DNA from: Macrotis lagotis
Lineage: Eukaryota; Chordata; Mammalia; Peramelemorphia; Peramelidae
NCBI RefSeq assembly: GCF_037893015.1
Contig: NC_133658.1
Location: 882,687,038-882,751,037 of the forward strand
DNA length: 64,000 bases
Direction of reading: 5' to 3'
The notes beneath the pieces were generated by a model that was not told the DNA's origin, made no database searches, and was given only the letters and a program-made list of their open reading frames with translations. Positions 21,960 to 34,240 of this stretch are shown here, piece by piece. The translations under genes were made by a program, and so were the position numbers. The first letter of the stretch is position 1; each line of letters opens with the position of its first letter.

Positions 21960-22260
21960 GGGTATGCTCGTTTTTCTCTAGGTTCTAGGCCCAGGACATT
22001 GATTTGTGTTTTTCCAGACAATGGCCAGCTCCTGTCCCTTCTGCTCACTTCCCTCCTTCTCACCTGTTTCTTGGATGTGCCCAGTCAGCCCCCCTGTCAG
22101 AGAGATGGAATTTCCTCATCAGGGGCTTGTTTGAGCTTCCCTCCAGTGGCTAGCTGGTTGCGTCTGGGTCCAGGGCCTTCAGCTTGCTAATTAATCAGCG
22201 CTTAAGTGCTTAGCATCCTTCTGCATCATGTCAAATGAGGATTTGAGTCTTAATTCCCTG
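21960..22260. promoter_or_regulatory. Candidate conserved non-coding element
   Basis: Repeat-free. It contains CAGCTTGCTAATTAATCAGC and GCTTAAGTGCTTAGCATCC, a homeodomain core and an NKX-type AAGTG core, with no coding frame of note. Confidence 0.3.
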
Positions 22261-22419
22261 TGTAGGTAACCGTGGGGATAGGTTGGAGATGGGAAAGGGG
22301 AGGGGAATGGAGCAGTGCTCAACTGATGTGGTTTCTCTTGATAGGGAGAAGAGAGGCAGTACTAAGCCATGAGCTCTGAGTCTACTCTGAGGCATTTCTG
22401 TGTCCCAGGAAAACTGGAC

Positions 22420-23240
22420 CACTTGCTGTATGCTCTGAAAACCAATTTTAATCTCCCACCTCTGCACCTTTGCAAAAGCTGTATCCCATGCCTGCCACAT
22501 AATCCCTCCTTGTCTCTATCTCTTGGAATCCCCAGCTCAGTTCAAGTGCCTCCTCCTGCATCAGGTTCATCCCATTTGCCACTCCCCTCTCCTTCAGTCA
22601 TCCATATTTCTTTGTATTTAACTTGTGTATTTTTTGCATTAACTTATCTATATATGTACTAAGTAGACTATTTCTCCTAAATAGAATGTAAGTTCTCTGA
22701 GGGCAGGAACTGCTTCAGGATTTTGTTTGTTGTTTTTGCTGTTGCTGTTTTGCCATCCATTTTTCTTTGTGTTTATCTTGTGCATATTTTTCACTGACTT
22801 GTCTCTATATTTACTAAGTAGCATGCAAGGGTTTTCCCTAAATAGAACGTAAGTTTCTCCTAAATAGAATGAATGCATGTTCTTCGAGGGCAGAAACTAC
22901 AATTTTTTTCCATCGTATCCCGACACATTTTTGGTTGTTGTCATTCATATTTCCTTGTTTACCTTATGTCTATTTTGCAAGGACTTATCTGTATGTGAAC
23001 TAAATAGAATGTAAGTTCTCTGAGGGCAGGAACTGCTTCTTTTTTTTCCCCTTTGTATCCCTTACACATTTGTTGTTGTAATTGTTCTGCCATCCATATT
23101 TCTTTGTGTTTACCTTGTGTCTATTTTGCACCGACTTACCTTTATATGCACTGAGTAGACTGTAAGCTTCTAAGTAGGATATAAGTTCTTTGAGGGCAGA
23201 AACTACTTCATTTTTCTCCCCTTTGTATCCCCTGACACAT
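22420..23240 (+). repeat. L2 3' end with its tail tandemly amplified about four times
   Basis: Bases 22420-22600 are an L2 3' region (CCTCTGCACCTTTGC, CAGCTCAGTTCAAGTGCCTC). The tail phrases CCATATTTCTTTGT, AGAATGTAAGTTCT and GAGGGCAGGAACTGCTTC then recur at 22699, 22886, 23022 and 23192 (position of GAGGGCAG), a period of 136-187 bp. Confidence 0.75.
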
Positions 23241-23425
23241 GTGGTTGTTGGTGGTGGTGGTGGTGTTCATGACCCTGTGGGCTACAGCACACCCATATTG
23301 TCCAGGGTTTTTTGGGAAAAGACATGAGTTTTCCATTTCCTTCTTCAGTGGACTAAGATTAACAGAAGCTAAGTGACTTGCCCAGGGTCATACAGCTGGT
23401 AAGTGTCTGAAGCCAAATTTGATTT
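23241..23425 (-). mobile_element. MAR1-like SINE, 3' half, inverted
   Basis: GTGTTCATGACCCTGTGGG, CATGAGTTTTCCATTTCCTT, GTGACTTGCCCAGGGTCATA and AAGTGTCTGAAGCC are the complement of MAR1 3' landmarks. Confidence 0.6.
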
Positions 23426-23661
23426 TATTTACAAATTTGAATTTATTTATTTACCATAACTCCCATCCTTTACTCCTAGTTCTTATGCTCCAAGAGCAAG
23501 CAGAATGAGTCTTTCCTGTATTAGACTTTCAACTACTAGAAGGTAGTCATGTTTCCCAACTCCTCCTCCCCATACCAATCTAAGTCTTCTTCCCAGGCTA
23601 AATGTTACCACTGTCTCCAACTCTCATTTAGCATTCCCCTAAAACCCTGCACCCTACTTCA
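23426..23661. other. Single-copy or unclassified
   Basis: No clear element. Confidence 0.35.
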
Positions 23662-23903
23662 GGGCAGCTAAGAGCCACTATAGTACATAGTACATTGGAC
23701 CTGGAATCAGGCATACTCATTTTTCTGAGTTTGAATCTGGCTTCAGACACTTCCTAGTTGCTTCATTCTACTTGCCTTAGTTTCCCCATCTCTAAAATGA
23801 GCTGGAAAAGGAAATGGCAAGGTGTTCCAGTTTCCCTGACAAGAAAACCCCAAATGGGATCACAAACAGCCGGACGTGATTGAAAAACAACTCTCAACAA
23901 CAA
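23662..23903 (+). mobile_element. MAR1-like SINE
   Basis: GGGCAGCTAAGAGCC, TTGGACCTGGAATCAGGCAT, TTGAATCTGGCTTCAGACAC, CTAAAATGAGCTGGAAAAGG, AAATGGCAAGGTGTTCCAG, GACAAGAAAACCCCAAATGG. Confidence 0.7.
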
Positions 23904-24039
23904 CCAGTCCCCCCCACCATCTTGGTAACCCTAATCTGTATGCCAATATCCTTCCCAAAATGCGGTCTCTCCAGAGCTTCAAACAGTAACTGGTATACAT
24001 AAACAAATGCTTTTTGATTTGTTGGATTGAATTCAGCAA

Positions 24040-25180
24040 ACATCTATTGAGCCTATTTTTCTGTTCAAGGGGCTTTCAATGAAAAGTGGTAGAAGATAAG
24101 ACTTTATCCTTAAGAGTTTTAATCAATCAATAAATATTTCTTAAGCACTTACAATGTGCCAAACACCAAAGTTTGGATCCAAAGAATGAGAAGTTTCCTG
24201 CTTGCAATGAGCTTACATTCTAATGGGGATGATAGTAAGCACAGGTAAGATAGTCTTGGTCAGAAGAAACAGTGGAAACAGCACTAGGTCTGAAGTCAGA
24301 AGATCTGAGTTCAAATCCTACCTTTGACACATTACTTAAGTAAAACAAGGCACTTCCTCACTTGTAATCAGTCAATTGGCATTTATTTATTAATTAAAAA
24401 ATTTTTCATTAGATTGTGAACTCCCTGAGAACAAGGAACTGTCTTTTGACTTTCTCGGTTTGCCCAGGGCCTAGAACATAGTAGATATTTCAAAAAAGCT
24501 ATTTGACCTGTAGAATGAAGGGGTTGGTCTCCATGACCTCTGAAGTCCTTTCCTTCTCTAAATCTATGATTCTATTAGTAATCATTCATTCAATAAACAT
24601 TCATTAAGCACTTACTATGTACAGACCTCTGTGTTAAAAGCTGAGGAAGATACCCAGTATTTGCTTTCGTGAGGTTTCTATATACAGGAAGACAGTTAAA
24701 TAACGGGTGGATAATATCACAAGATAGTGGGTTGGAGAGGTGAGAAATAAGGGGTTACATAAAGTCTGGGAGAGGTCATTCTGAACCGGGGGAATCAGAA
24801 AATGCCTTTTGGAAAAGGAGACATTTGAACTAGATTTCAAAGAAATTCATCAGGTGACAAAGGGGAGGGTGAGGGAGGTCACCCAAGGCCCAGAGGTGGG
24901 AAAATGTGGGGCATGTCCAGAAGGTGAGCTGTTCAGTCTGGCAGGTGCACCAAGCATATGGAGCACCATAGGGATTGGCTATTCCTAGACTGGGGGCTTT
25001 GACTGCAAGGAGGATAAGGTTGAATTCTTTTCCATAGAAAATAGGCTTACAAAAGTAGGCAGTGCTTGACCTGGCACTACAAAGGTTGGGACATAGCCAT
25101 ACTTCTGCCCTTGGCCTCAACAGCAAGAGATGCAGGTATCCAACCTTAAGGTCCATACTTCTTCCTTTTACCATTGTTCA
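24040..25180. repeat. Mosaic of old repeats (L2 tail, MIR, ancient family)
   Basis: Bases 24040-24250 carry AATAAATATTTCTTAAGCAC and GCAATGAGCTTACATTCTAA. Bases 24260-24340 are MIR-like (GAAGTCAGAAGATCTGAGTT). Bases 24400-24500 are an L2 tail. Bases 24590-25100 belong to the ancient family also at 21.6 and 36.3 kb (CATTAAGCACTTACTATGT, GGCTTTGACTGCAAGGAGGA). Confidence 0.5.
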
Positions 25181-25184
25181 TGAT

Positions 25185-25525
25185 ATCCATCCTTAGAGGA
25201 TCCTTAGAACATAGAATGGCAGAACTAGGAATGAGCTTAGAACACGGAATGTCAGAGCTGGGACGGACCTTAGAAACACAGACTATCAGGATTAGGAGGG
25301 AACTTATGCAGACAACTGGGGAGCCCTTAGGACACAGAATGTCAGAATTAGGAGGGCTCTTGGAACATAGAATGACAGAGCTGGGAGTGTCCTTAGAGTA
25401 CAGAATGTTGGAGATGGGAGGGCCTTTAGAACACATAATGGGAGAGTTGGAAGTAATCTTAGGACAAAGAAAGTCAGGGATGGGAGAGTCCTTAAAATAC
25501 ATAATGGCAGCATGGGAGGGATCTT
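25185..25525 (+). repeat. Tandem array of 30-33 bp units (SINE-head minisatellite), locus 2
   Basis: About ten units built on CTTAGAACACAGAATGTCAG plus AGCTGGGAGGG. Units are more diverged than at 30-31 kb. The array runs into the normal downstream part of the dispersed repeat (ATTTTACAGATGGGGAAACA at 25542-25561), so it appears to be an expansion of that repeat's head. Confidence 0.88.
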
Positions 25526-25639
25526 AATCTTATCTTTTTATTTTACAGATGGGGAAACAGAGTCCTAGGCAGGGAAAGTGATATAACCTTTGGAGGTTCA
25601 TCTCACCCCTAGTTCAGGGGTCTTTCTATTGACTGCCTC

Positions 25640-26164
25640 CTCAATCTCTGAAGTTCACGGGTACTGAAGAAGTTCATTTAGAAATCCTAAGAGGAACCTT
25701 CCTATGGCTACAGAAGAGAACTGGTACAAAAATAGAGCCTCAGGTTTTCTATCTTGTTCCAAACATGGATTCCTCTCTCAATCCCTCCTCTTAAATCCTC
25801 AGACTCAACCTAGCTGTCCCAGATGAGCCTAGGACTAACCTAGTCTTGGGCATGTTGATTTAAAATACCATTTCTGAATTCCATTGAGAAGTACCCTGAT
25901 TGGGTGAGAGTGAGAGGAATTGGTATCAGGGAACCTTCTCATCTGCCATCATGTAAACTTCCAAAGAAACAACCACTTGGTTGTGGGGTGGGGGTGGGAA
26001 TCTCAATTTTTTTCCTTCCTTTGGGCAGTTGGTGTCTGTAGTAAAAACACTGATTTCCCTAATGGGGATTTGTGCTAACCATTTCTAGGGCAGAAGTATA
26101 TGAAATGGAAATGACAGGGAAAATGTTTAGATTGTTAGGACAGAACAAAAGTTGGTCAGAAAAG
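25640..26164. other. Single-copy sequence, nothing recognised
   Basis: No repeat landmarks seen. Confidence 0.4.
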
Positions 26165-26178
26165 CTGTGAAGACCCTC

Positions 26179-26180
<2 letters not shown>

Positions 26181-26216
<36 letters not shown>
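26181..26216. repeat. (CA)n microsatellite
   Basis: Pure dinucleotide run of about 16 units. Confidence 0.95.
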
Positions 26217-26218
<2 letters not shown>

Positions 26219-26590
26219 AAGACACTCAGAGCTTCAGCAGCAGCCTGAACAGAACCTTGGTGAAATGATTATGTGGGTTTCTTAACTGGATCCCCTAAGG
26301 AATCTGTGATTACATCAGTGAGAAAAACACACGCAACCCTGTCTAATCCCATCTATAATTTAGCGAAGAAGTCCTACAGAGTTTTCCGAAATACACGTAG
26401 CTGGATAGAGGGAGTCAGATCACACACTACATGTGTCTGAGGCAGGATTCGATCCTAGGGCATCCTCAAGGCCAAGTCAGTCCTCCATCCTTTACCTGAA
26501 GAGGCTATCTTCCCATCAAGCTTCTTTCCCATCAGAAATTGGGTTTAACTGTCTGTTAGAACCAGGCCTCCTGATTGCAGAATTGAAACT
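26217..26590. other. Mostly single-copy with a weak inverted SINE remnant
   Basis: ATGTGTCTGAGGCAGGATTC and GATCCTAGGGC at about 26430-26460 suggest a degraded inverted SINE. Otherwise nothing was seen. Confidence 0.3.
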
Positions 26591-26597
26591 TAAATCT

Positions 26598-26900
26598 TTT
26601 TTTCTTAATTGATATTTTATTTTATTTTTCCAATTACATGCTATGGAAGTTTTTCAACATTCATCCACTTACATGAAAATTTATATTTATTTATTATTTT
26701 TACTTATATTTATTTATAAGTTACACATTTTTTCTACCACCCTTTCTTCCCATCCCTCTCCTCTCAGTGGTGACCAGTCTGGTAAATACCAGGGGAGGTC
26801 ATGTACATTTGTATTTAACATATTTACATATTAGTCATTTTATGCAAAGAAGAATTAGGGCTAAGGAAAAAGAAAGAAAACCATGGAAAAGGAAGGAAAA
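26598..26900 (-). mobile_element. L1 3' UTR, inverted
   Basis: TTTTTCCAATTACATGCTAT, TTTTTCAACATTCATCCACT, ATTTAACATATTTACATATT, AGTCATTTTATGCAAAGAAG match the complement of the L1 3' end seen at 7.9 and 15.9 kb. Confidence 0.7.
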
Positions 26901-27179
26901 ATATAAGAGAAAAAAACTTAAATCTTTAATCATCAACCAAATTTTTGCACAGAGGTCAAGGATCTAACAGAGCAAAGTAAATCCCAGATCCCGAGTGAAG
27001 ATGGTGGGATGTCTGCATCCTGGGTCTCATTTGGTCTTTGAGTGACTATTACCCTTACCAACTTTTCCTCCACCTCACCCACTTTCTATGCTCAGTTTCC
27101 TCAATTATGAAATGGGCAGAATTTATGGATTCACTTATTCATTCAACAAGTTTGTATTAAGTGCAAACTAGAGTCATCA

Positions 27180-27560
27180 AGTTACATATTGATTACAGAG
27201 ATGGACTTTGGTTCAAGAAAACCTAAGCTCAAATCCTACTTTTAAAATATAATAGCTACATTTCCCTGGGCAAAGTACTTAACTTTTAATTTGTTTTCTT
27301 ATCTTTAAACTATGAGGGTTGCCTAGATAATCTCTGAAGTCTCTTCTAGCACTGGTTTCTATGATGTGTCAGATAAGTTCTGGATATGCAAAGACAAAAA
27401 AAAAAAAAACAAAAAACAAGAACAAACAGTTCCTGCCCTCAGGAAGCTTATATTCACAGGGACACAATTTGTATACAAATGAATAAATAAGAAATATATC
27501 CAAAGACCATCTTTGAACCATGATATGAACTAATCAGATTACCTTAGAGCTGAGTGCAGA
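27180..27560 (+). repeat. THER/MIR-like SINE and old repeat tail
   Basis: TTGGTTCAAGAAAACCTAAG, CTCAAATCCTAC, CCTGGGCAAAGTACTTAAC and TAATCTCTGAAGTCTCTTCT mark the SINE. AGTTCCTGCCCTCAGGAAGC and TTATATTCACAGGGACACAA mark the dispersed CCCTGCCCTCAAGG family. Confidence 0.5.
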
Positions 27561-27676
27561 CCCAAGGCTGAAATGAAATTAGCCTGAGCCTAAATGAAAT
27601 CAGGCAAAAAAAAAAAAAAGCCAGACATTTTTTAAAAATTGAGCAAAAAGGATGCCTTTCTTCAGATCAGGGAAAT

Positions 27677-27695
27677 TTACCTCTCTCTCTGTCTC

Positions 27696-27732
<37 letters not shown>

Positions 27733-27825
27733 GTGTCTCTGTGTCTCTCTGTCTCTGTCTCTATGTCTCCCTCTCTGTCTCTGTCTCTATGTCTCCCTCT
27801 CTGTCTCTCTGTCTCTCTGTCTCTG

Positions 27826-27883
<58 letters not shown>

Positions 27884-27893
27884 CTTTACAAGA
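27677..27893. repeat. (TCTG)n/(TCTCTG)n/(TC)n compound microsatellite
   Basis: About 215 bp of TCTC, TCTG and TGTCTC units ending in a pure (TC)n of about 40 bp. Confidence 0.95.
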
Positions 27894-27899
27894 ACTTCT

Positions 27900-28454
27900 C
27901 TGTAACAAAAATGCACAGTATGGGAAAGGTGGGGGTGGAGAGTTTCTTTCTGGGCTGGTAGCCTGTGATCTATCTGCAAGGTTGGCTTTGCTCTGGTTGG
28001 GCCAGTACTATAAACTCCTCCCAGTGGAGTCATGTAAGCAGAGGTACAGTAGAGACTCTGTTCAGGGTTAATAAGCGCTTTGGAAAACCTCTTTTAAAGT
28101 TCCTGGCAATGTCCCTCTGGGAGTCAGTGCATATATCTTAAGAAAGAAAAAAAAATCATTAAAGAAGTTAGGATTCTGGAGAGGCCATAAATGTAAAATA
28201 TCGGTGGTTCGACAGCAGGTCCCTGGCAGCCAAAAGCAGAGAGCTTGCCTTGATGAGCCAGAATTATGTCTAAGAAATAAATCATAATGCACTGTCCTGA
28301 AGATGGCCCCTCTGAAGTCCCTCAGCAAACTCCCAAGAGGATCAGATTTAGACATGGATCATGGGCACAACTATGAAGGCCCTTGGATAGTTAGCAAGGC
28401 GGACTAGAGAATGAGGAGAACTAACCCCAAATGACCTGCCCAGAGCAGTTTAGA
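27900..28454. other. Single-copy sequence, nothing recognised
   Basis: No repeat landmark or coding structure was recognised. Confidence 0.45.
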
Positions 28455-28935
28455 GGCAGATTCAGATGGTCATAGAATATTAGGGATGGACGAACCCTTC
28501 AGATTTAGTTAGTTCTAGAACTGACCTTGTCATGACTGAAGTCAGAACCCCAAGACACTTAAGGATGCCAGAATGTCAGAACTGGAAGAAGCCTCAGTAC
28601 ATGGAATGTCAGAACTAGAAGAGTCCTTACGACACAGGATATCAGAGCTGAGAGGGTCCTTAGAACACAGGATGTCAGAGCTGGGAGGGTCCTTAGAACA
28701 TAGAAGGTCATTCCTGGGAGGGTCCTTACATCATAGAACATCATAACTGAGAGGGTTCTTTAAATAATGGATGTCAAACTGGAAGGCTCTTAGAACACAG
28801 AATGTTAGAACTGGGAGGAACCTTCAAACATACAAGGTCAGAACTAGAAAACAGGTTTAAAGATTATCTAGTTTAATTATCTCATTTCACAGGTGAAGAA
28901 ACAAGTCTAGTGACTTACCCAAGGACATATAGTGA
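28455..28935 (+). repeat. Tandem array of 30-33 bp units, locus 3, with SINE-like tail
   Basis: About nine units between 28560 and 28850 are followed by AGATTATCTAGTTTAATTAT, CTCATTTCACAGGTGAAGAA and GTGACTTACCCAAGGACATA, the standard body of the dispersed repeat. The first unit (CATAGAATATTAGGGATGGA at 28471) lies about 90 bp upstream. Confidence 0.88.
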
Positions 28936-28939
28936 GTTA

Positions 28940-29180
28940 TAGCAACCAGATGAAACAATGTTAGAGCTGGCATTAAGAAGATCTAAGTTCAAACCTTGTT
29001 TCATACTTAATAAAATTTCTGACCCTGAACAGACCATTCACTTCTGTTGGCCTCAGTTTCCTCAACTGTAAAATGGGGATAATAACCACACCTACTTTTG
29101 CTACCTTGAGAATATTGTATTTGAAGCCCTTAGTACAGCGGCCAGAATACTGTAAGGACTAAATAAATAAATAAATGTTT
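28940..29180 (+). mobile_element. MIR-like SINE
   Basis: ATGTTAGAGCTGGCATTAAG, CTAAGTTCAAACCTTG, GGCCTCAGTTTCCTCAACTG, TAAAATGGGGATAATAACCA, CCTTAGTACAGCGGCCAG and (AAAT)n at the end. Confidence 0.65.
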
Positions 29181-29519
29181 GTTCCCTTCCCTTTTTAAGG
29201 AGGAGGAAGGAACAGTCCAGCAGACATTAGTCCAGTTACCCTTTCCGTGACCTCCCCTCTCAACCGAAGCCTAAAGAGAACAAGAGGTTTTTATATTGAA
29301 AACTTTGGCACTTGGGATTATTGAGCCAGTGATGACCCAGACAAATGGAGAATCAGATTGAAGGGGGTTACTGCCGTCCACACCAGAGGGCAAGCTTGAC
29401 CAGTGTAGCCTGGACCTGAGAGCCAACTGACCAGGGTCCTCACCTATGCCCCTCCCCATCCTTCCTCGTCCCAAGTCACTTGACCTCTCTCTGTTCCTGC
29501 TTCCTGCCCGAGAGAGTGG
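29181..29519. other. Single-copy sequence, nothing recognised
   Basis: No repeat landmarks seen. Confidence 0.4.
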
Positions 29520-29840
29520 GAGGGTGACATTGAATGTCTGTGCTAGGGCATCCGAAGGGTTAACTAATTAATGATCGGAAAGTGCTTTGAAAAAATAAAG
29601 TGGTGGATAATGGGAAGGGCAATTATGTTGGGAGAAACTCCTAATTTGGCTGGAATTGATGTTAATGATAAAGTATCTGAAACATGTAGCGAGCAGCTCG
29701 ATTGTATTTTATATGACAGAGAGAGACACCCACACGCAGGGGACACGGAGAGCAGTTAATTTGGTTAAATAAAGCAGAGGATAAAAGAAGGCAATGCCGC
29801 GGGACTCACTGTTTATCTGGACTTTGTGTAACACTTTGGA
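29520..29840. promoter_or_regulatory. Candidate conserved non-coding element, probable enhancer
   Basis: About 320 bp without repeat landmarks between two repeat-dense regions. Motifs include GGTTAACTAATTAATGATCG, AGAAACTCCTAATTTGGC, TGATGTTAATGATAAAG, ACATGTAGCGAGCAGCTCGA, CAGTTAATTTGGTTAAATAA and TTATCTGGACTTTGTGT. Homeodomain TAAT cores and evenly mixed composition resemble developmental enhancers. It cannot be confirmed without alignment. Confidence 0.45.
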
Positions 29841-30059
29841 ATTGGATTTGGCCCTTTAGCACTTATTTCTTCCTTAGAGATTGAAATACATGGGAGAAGT
29901 TCAGAGTTTAGGCCTAAAAAAAAGAGTGTGAGCCCAAGAAAGGAAAGGGGATATTAGGAGCCTCTGGAGACAGAACAGGCCAAGCTCCAAGGTCCCTGCA
30001 AGTCACATCTCAACACTGTCAGCAAGATCCCCACTGTACCCTCACTTTGGACCCAGATT

Positions 30060-31765
30060 CAGAAACCGTTCCAGCTGGCAAGGCCTTTAGGATACAGAGA
30101 ATGAAAGAGCTGAGAGACCCTTAGAACAGAGAATATCAGAGCCAGGAGGGACCTTAGAACACAGAAGGTCAGAGCTGGAAGGGACCTTAGAACCCAGAAG
30201 TTCAGAGCTGGGAGAACCCTTAGAACAATAATGTCAGAACTGGGAGGGCTCTTAGAACATAGATGTGAGAGCTGGGAGGACACTTAGAACAAAGAAAGCC
30301 AGAGCTAGTGGGGCCCTTAGAACATAGAAGGTCAGAGCTGGAGGACCTTTAGAACATAGGACAGAGCCAGAAGGACCCTTAAAGCATAGAAGGTCAGAGC
30401 TGGGAGGGTCCTTAGAACACAGAAGGTCAGAGCTGGGAGGACCCTTAGAACACAGAAGTCAGAGCTGGGAGGACCCTTAGAACACAGAAGTCAGAGCTGG
30501 GAGGGTCCTTAGAACACAAAAGTCAGAGCTGGGAGGGTCCTTAGAACACAGAAGTCAGAGCTGGGAGGACCCTTAGAACACAGAAGTCAGAGCTGGGAGG
30601 ACCCTTAAAACACAGAAGTCAGAGCTGGGAGGGTCCTTAGAACACAGAAGTCAGAGCTGGGAGGACCCTTAGAACACAGAAGGTCAGAGCTGGAAGGGAC
30701 CTTAGAACCCAGAAGTTCAGAGCTGGGAGAACCCTTAGAACAATAATGTCAGAACTGGGAGGGCTCTTAGAACATAGATGTGAGAGCTGGGAGGACACTT
30801 AGAACAAAGAAAGCCAGAGCTAGTGGGGCCCTTAGAACATAGAAGGTCAGAGCTAATAGGGTCCTTAGAACACAGAAGGTCAGAGCTGGAGGACCTTTAG
30901 AACATAGGACAGAGCCAGAAGGACCCTTAAAGCATAGAAGGTCAGAGCTGGGAGGACCCTTAGAACACAGAAGTCAGAGCTGGGAGGACCCTTAGAACAC
31001 AGAAGTCAGAGCTGGGAGGACCCTTAGAACACAGAAGTCAGAGCTGGGAGGGTCCTTAGAACACAAAAGTCAGAGCTGGGAGGGTCCTTAGAACACAGAA
31101 GTCAGAGCTGGGAGGACCCTTAGAACACAGAAGTCAGAGCTGGGAGGACCCTTAAAACACAGAAGTCAGAGCTGGGAGGGTCCTTAGAACACAGAAGTCA
31201 GAGCTGGGAGGGTCCTTAGAACACAAAAGTCAGAGCTGGGAGGGTCCTTAGAACACAGTATATTAGAGTTGAGAGGGCACAGAAGGTCAGAACTGAGGGA
31301 TCCTTAGACCACAGAATGTCTGAACTGAGAGACCCTTAGAACATAGAAGATCAGAGCTGGGAATGTCCTTAGAACACAGAAGGTCAGAGCCAGAAGGACC
31401 CTTAGAACATAGAATGTTAGAAATGCATTAGAGCATAGAATGTCTCAGAGATGAAAGGGTATTTAGAACATAGGAGAATACTAAAGTTGAAAAGAACCTT
31501 AGAATGTCAAAAATGTCAGAGTTGGGAAGGACTTAGAACAGAGAATGCCAGAGCTGGTAGGGGCTTTAGAGTTTGGACTCAGTTTAGAATATACAAGAAA
31601 ACTAAAGCTGAAAGGAACCTTAGAATACATTGTTAGTGTTGGAAGGGACCTTAGAACACAGTATGAGGGTCTCAGAATGTTAGAGCCAGAATGATCTTTA
31701 GAACATAGAATATCAGAACTAGAAATGGTCTTAGAACATGAAATGTATGAGTTGGAAGAAGACTG
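30060..31765 (+). repeat. Long tandem array of 32-33 bp units with a higher-order repeat, locus 4
   Basis: Roughly fifty units. The commonest is 32 bp: AGAACACAGAAGTCAGAGCT plus GGGAGGACCCTT; a 33-bp form has GGTCAG. Within it a block of about 515-548 bp is repeated. Bases 30166-30680 correspond to 30681-31260 with an offset of 515, rising to 547-548 after a 33-bp unit gained near 30855-30887. Shared private variants (a TAATGTCAGAAC unit, a CTAGTGGGGCCC unit, a GACAGAGCCAGAAGG unit, a CACAAAAGTC unit and a CTTAAAACAC unit) prove the block duplication. Units from 31260 on are increasingly diverged. Confidence 0.95.
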
Positions 31766-31960
31766 AAAATTCAATAAAATTTGATCCAACAAACCTTTAT
31801 TAAGTATCTCCTTTGTGTAACAATTATACAACATGGAATCCAAGAGCTCAAAGAAATTTTACTGATCTAAATCAGTACTAATCCTTTCGCAGACAAAGAA
31901 ACAGAAACTGAGAGAAATGAAGTGACTTACCCAGGAGCACAAGGTGAGTCTGACACTCAA
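31766..31960 (+). repeat. L2-like tail and body of the SINE-like repeat downstream of array 4
   Basis: AACAAACCTTTATTAAGTAT is an inserted L2-like tail. GCAGACAAAGAAACAGAAAC and AAGTGACTTACCCAGGAGCA are the normal body of the dispersed repeat whose head forms the array. Confidence 0.5.
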
Positions 31961-33205
<1,245 letters not shown>

Positions 33206-33579
33206 GGAGAAGTTGAAACTGTGGTAGAAGAAGAATGGGTACATAGGGGCAGGTTTGCCCATTTGTCATACTCTAGTGAAGCCCTTCCCCCCCAATGTCT
33301 GGACCTCAGGTTCCCACAAGAAACCCCAAGAAGTCCCCTCCACTCTGCTAATCTCATTCAAGGTGCCTGTTCTTAGTGTTCTGCAGCTGGACTCACCAGT
33401 CATACCATCTTGAGCTCTGTCCACTCCAAAACCATTGCCACTTAGTCATGAGCTCTCATGGGCTCTCACACCAGGAAGGGCCAGAAAAGAAGAGATCTAG
33501 GCAAAGAATAATAGGGACCTTGGGGAGAACAATAGCAAACAACCAAAAAGAAAAAGAAAACCCAAATCATTTACATTTC
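33206..33579. other. Single-copy sequence, nothing recognised
   Basis: No element seen. Confidence 0.4.
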
Positions 33580-34215
33580 TAGGGTTCTTAAAGCTTTGTC
33601 CAACACTTCACATCCCAACTCAGTGGAAGTAGGTTATAAAAATGTTATTTACTCATACATAATAGAGAGGAGGAAACTGAGGCTTAGGGAAATAAAGTGA
33701 CTAGCTATAAACAAATGCAACCTGAAAAGAGCCCGATCAGAACATGGATCCAGGTCTCCTGACACCAGATCCAGAGTTATCTCATTCTATTTGACTACAT
33801 TTGACAAATAAAGAAACTGAGGCCAGGAATCAATGGTACAGCCACTTGAATTCAGATCTACTTCTTCAAGTCCAATGAACAAATGTTTATCAGTATTATT
33901 GAAGCACAGATTTTAAGCTACAAGGCACCTTCCACTTCATTTTACAAATGAGGAAACTGAGGCACAGAATCTCATAGCTAGTCACCATCAGAGATGGGAC
34001 TTAACCCTCAGTCTTCCTGATTCCAAAGATGGCCTTCTCTTTATCTTTTACTTCATTGCATTTGAGGTCCAGGTGCTTCCTTTCCATTGTCAATTCCTTC
34101 AAGATAGAAACTCTCCCTTTCATCCTTTTATCCCCAATTCTAGCAATTCTGGACAATAATATGTGATTCTTAAATCAACATGATAGGTGATTCAGAAATA
34201 TTTGTCCTGTTGATT
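33580..34215. repeat. MIR-like fragments and L2 tail
   Basis: AAAGCTTTGTCCAACACTTC, AGGAGGAAACTGAGGCTTAG, AATGAGGAAACTGAGGCACA and AACATGGATCCAGGTCTCC show at least three inverted MIR/ancient fragments. Bases 34080-34215 are an L2-type tail. Confidence 0.5.
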
Positions 34216-34240
34216 GATTTTCATTCACAGTATTACTTTT

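Noticed and set aside
30060..31765. CRISPR array, suggested by regular 32-bp repetition
   Set aside because: The units are contiguous with no unique spacers, and the genome is mammalian.
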